A DNA stretch of 64,000 nucleotides, from the NCBI GenBank assembly GCA_013399875.1, contig VXAZ01000607.1, positions 1 to 64,000 on the forward strand, read 5' to 3'. Position numbers and translations under genes: made by a program. The stretch comes from Gymnorhina tibicen. Its lineage: Eukaryota; Chordata; Aves; Passeriformes; Artamidae. This document shows positions 62,443 to 64,000 of this stretch, piece after piece; the stretch's first letter is position 1, and each line of letters begins with the position of its first letter. The notes beneath the pieces were generated by a model. That model was not told the DNA's origin. It worked only from the letters and a program-made list of their open reading frames with translations, and did not search any database.

Positions 62443-64000
62443 CTGCCAGAAGAAACAGAGAGTGGCAGTACAAGCAACCACACTGGACATGGCCTTCATG
62501 CATTTTTCCTGCACATCCCAGACAGCAGCCTGAGCACAAACCCTACCCATTCCAAACTAGCATTTGCCACCAAGAGGATTACCATCCTGTGCTCCTGTCT
62601 TCACCACGTCAGCAGCTGCCTGAAGCCAGTGAGCATCCCTGCCTGCCAAGGTACGCATCCTACCTAGGCACGCATCCCCATCCACCCGGGGAGACCCACA
62701 CATGTGCCAGGCATCAGGACAAGACACAGTCCCAGAAGGAAAACAACACATGGACTCAGGTTTGGGGACATGGTGTTGGAAATGCATGCTTTAAACGCCA
62801 AGAGCTGTGGGCAGCCAGACCCCAATGGCTGCTAGCAGAAAAGGACACAAAAGCACAGGTTCTGGCTGTCCCCAGAAGCACCTGCCTGCCATACATGGCA
62901 CACCTGGGCACCCCTGTGCACGCCACCAGTGCCCAGCTCTGGAACCCAGGCAGCTGCTCCCACGGAGCCCAGCAGCAGCTCATGGCACACAAGCCCGGCT
63001 GAGTGCTCCGTATCCCTGCCCATGTGGCCCACAGGCCTGCAGCCGGCAGGCAGGGCCACCACCCATGGAGCAGCCATGCTGCCACACATTCTCTGCGTGA
63101 GTGGGAGGCAACTTGAGGAGGAACAATTTCCGTCACCGGGCGCTCACGCCATGTCGGGATGCTCCGGGGATCTAAATTTACCGTCTGCTGCTCCCCACGT
63201 CCCTCCCTTCCGCCCTGGACTAGCTGACTGGGGCTTAACCCTTCCCGGGCAGCGTAGATAGGAAGTGCTCCACTCCCGTTAGGGGACGCCGGTCCCGGGG
63301 CCGCCAGGAGGAGCCCCGGGCTCGGCTCCGGCCAGCATCGCCCACTGTTCCGCCAGCCCCCGGAGGGACCCCACCCGCTCGGCCAGCACTGGGCTCAGCT
63401 GCGGGGGCGAGTGAACTGCTATTACACACCGTGGAAAAAATTAAACGCTGGAAAACACCAGGCGTGGGATCCAGGACTGGGATGAAGCCCGGGTGTCTCC
63501 TGCCCCACAGCAGGAGACTGGCCGCCCCACAGCAAGGGCTCCGTGGGGACCACAGCCACACCACATGGGATGGGGACAGCTCAGCTGGGGCAGGGAGGGC
63601 GTAGAGATAAGGTACCCCGAGAGCAGTTCACGAGTGCTCACCGGCTGCAGAGGCAGGATCCCTGCTCTCCCTTACCTGCCACCTGGTCCTGATGCCGAGC
63701 GGGACCCTCCGCGGCAGGGTGCCCATGTTCCCCAGGCACTGGGGTGCTGCACTTCCCAGCATCTGGAGACTCCGCAGCCCAGCCAAGCCCCTGCCCCTCA
63801 CTTACACCCACATCCCGTCACAATATTGAGGAAGGAGGAAAAGCCAGGAGGGGCCAGGCTGCTGCATAGGAAGGGAGCGGGGCCAGGGTGGGAACTTGCG
63901 CCGGTGTTAACCCCTTCCCAGCACGGCTGTACTGTTGAGACCTGGTGAGAACCATGGGGGACCCCCATCCCGGCCACTTGTCTCCGGTTCTGCCCCTCCC
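62443..64000. other. PHLDB1 upstream / 5' non-coding stretch
   Basis: The 5' UTR exon containing the start codon begins at 62442 after a TTCTTCTGGCAG acceptor, so transcription starts further right. A GC-rich patch at about 63260-63400 is the best candidate inside the window for the first exon, but no donor could be chosen with confidence. No other gene recognised. Confidence 0.4.

Overview
The window is vertebrate nuclear DNA, almost certainly from a bird. It carries CR1 retroposon ends, has short introns and many CpG islands, and holds genes that in chicken lie on a GC-rich microchromosome (homologous to human 11q23.3). All gene models were built by reading splice sites and checking that intron phases close. 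Six protein-coding genes are complete: CENATAC/CCDC84 (+, 15928-18870), RPS25 (-, 19927-21232), TRAPPC4 (+, 21388-22765), SLC37A4 (-, 24597-31201), HYOU1 (-, 32308-44757) and PHLDB1 (-, 46042-62403). Every one of the 53 introns placed between these coding exons is GT-AG, and no frame is broken.

Layout. Bases 1-15300 are gene-poor. They hold two GC/CpG-rich patches (1-300 and 1570-2090), one CR1 fragment and three RFX/X-box-like palindromes, but no coding exon I can recognise. A second CR1 end (15297-15740) abuts the CENATAC CpG-island promoter. CENATAC and RPS25 converge. RPS25 and TRAPPC4 are divergent from a shared promoter of about 110 bp. TRAPPC4 and SLC37A4 converge. The HYOU1 poly(A) signal lies about 160 bp from the SLC37A4 start codon. 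The HYOU1 promoter is a GC-rich CCGAG-repeat region containing one unresolved base, and the 3' end of PHLDB1 follows directly upstream of it.

Functions. These are housekeeping genes with no obvious joint pathway: minor-spliceosome factor (CENATAC), 40S ribosomal protein (RPS25), TRAPP tethering subunit (TRAPPC4), ER glucose-6-phosphate transporter (SLC37A4), ER Hsp170 chaperone/exchange factor (HYOU1) and a cortical FHA/coiled-coil/PH protein (PHLDB1). SLC37A4 and HYOU1 both act in the ER and are neighbours in mammals too.

I see no new mobile system, operon or CRISPR-like structure. The points most worth a second look are the HYOU1-PHLDB1 junction (different from the human order), in-frame extra exons in PHLDB1, paired X-box palindromes in the gene desert, a duplicated splice-donor segment in CENATAC intron 1, and an internal CpG island in PHLDB1.
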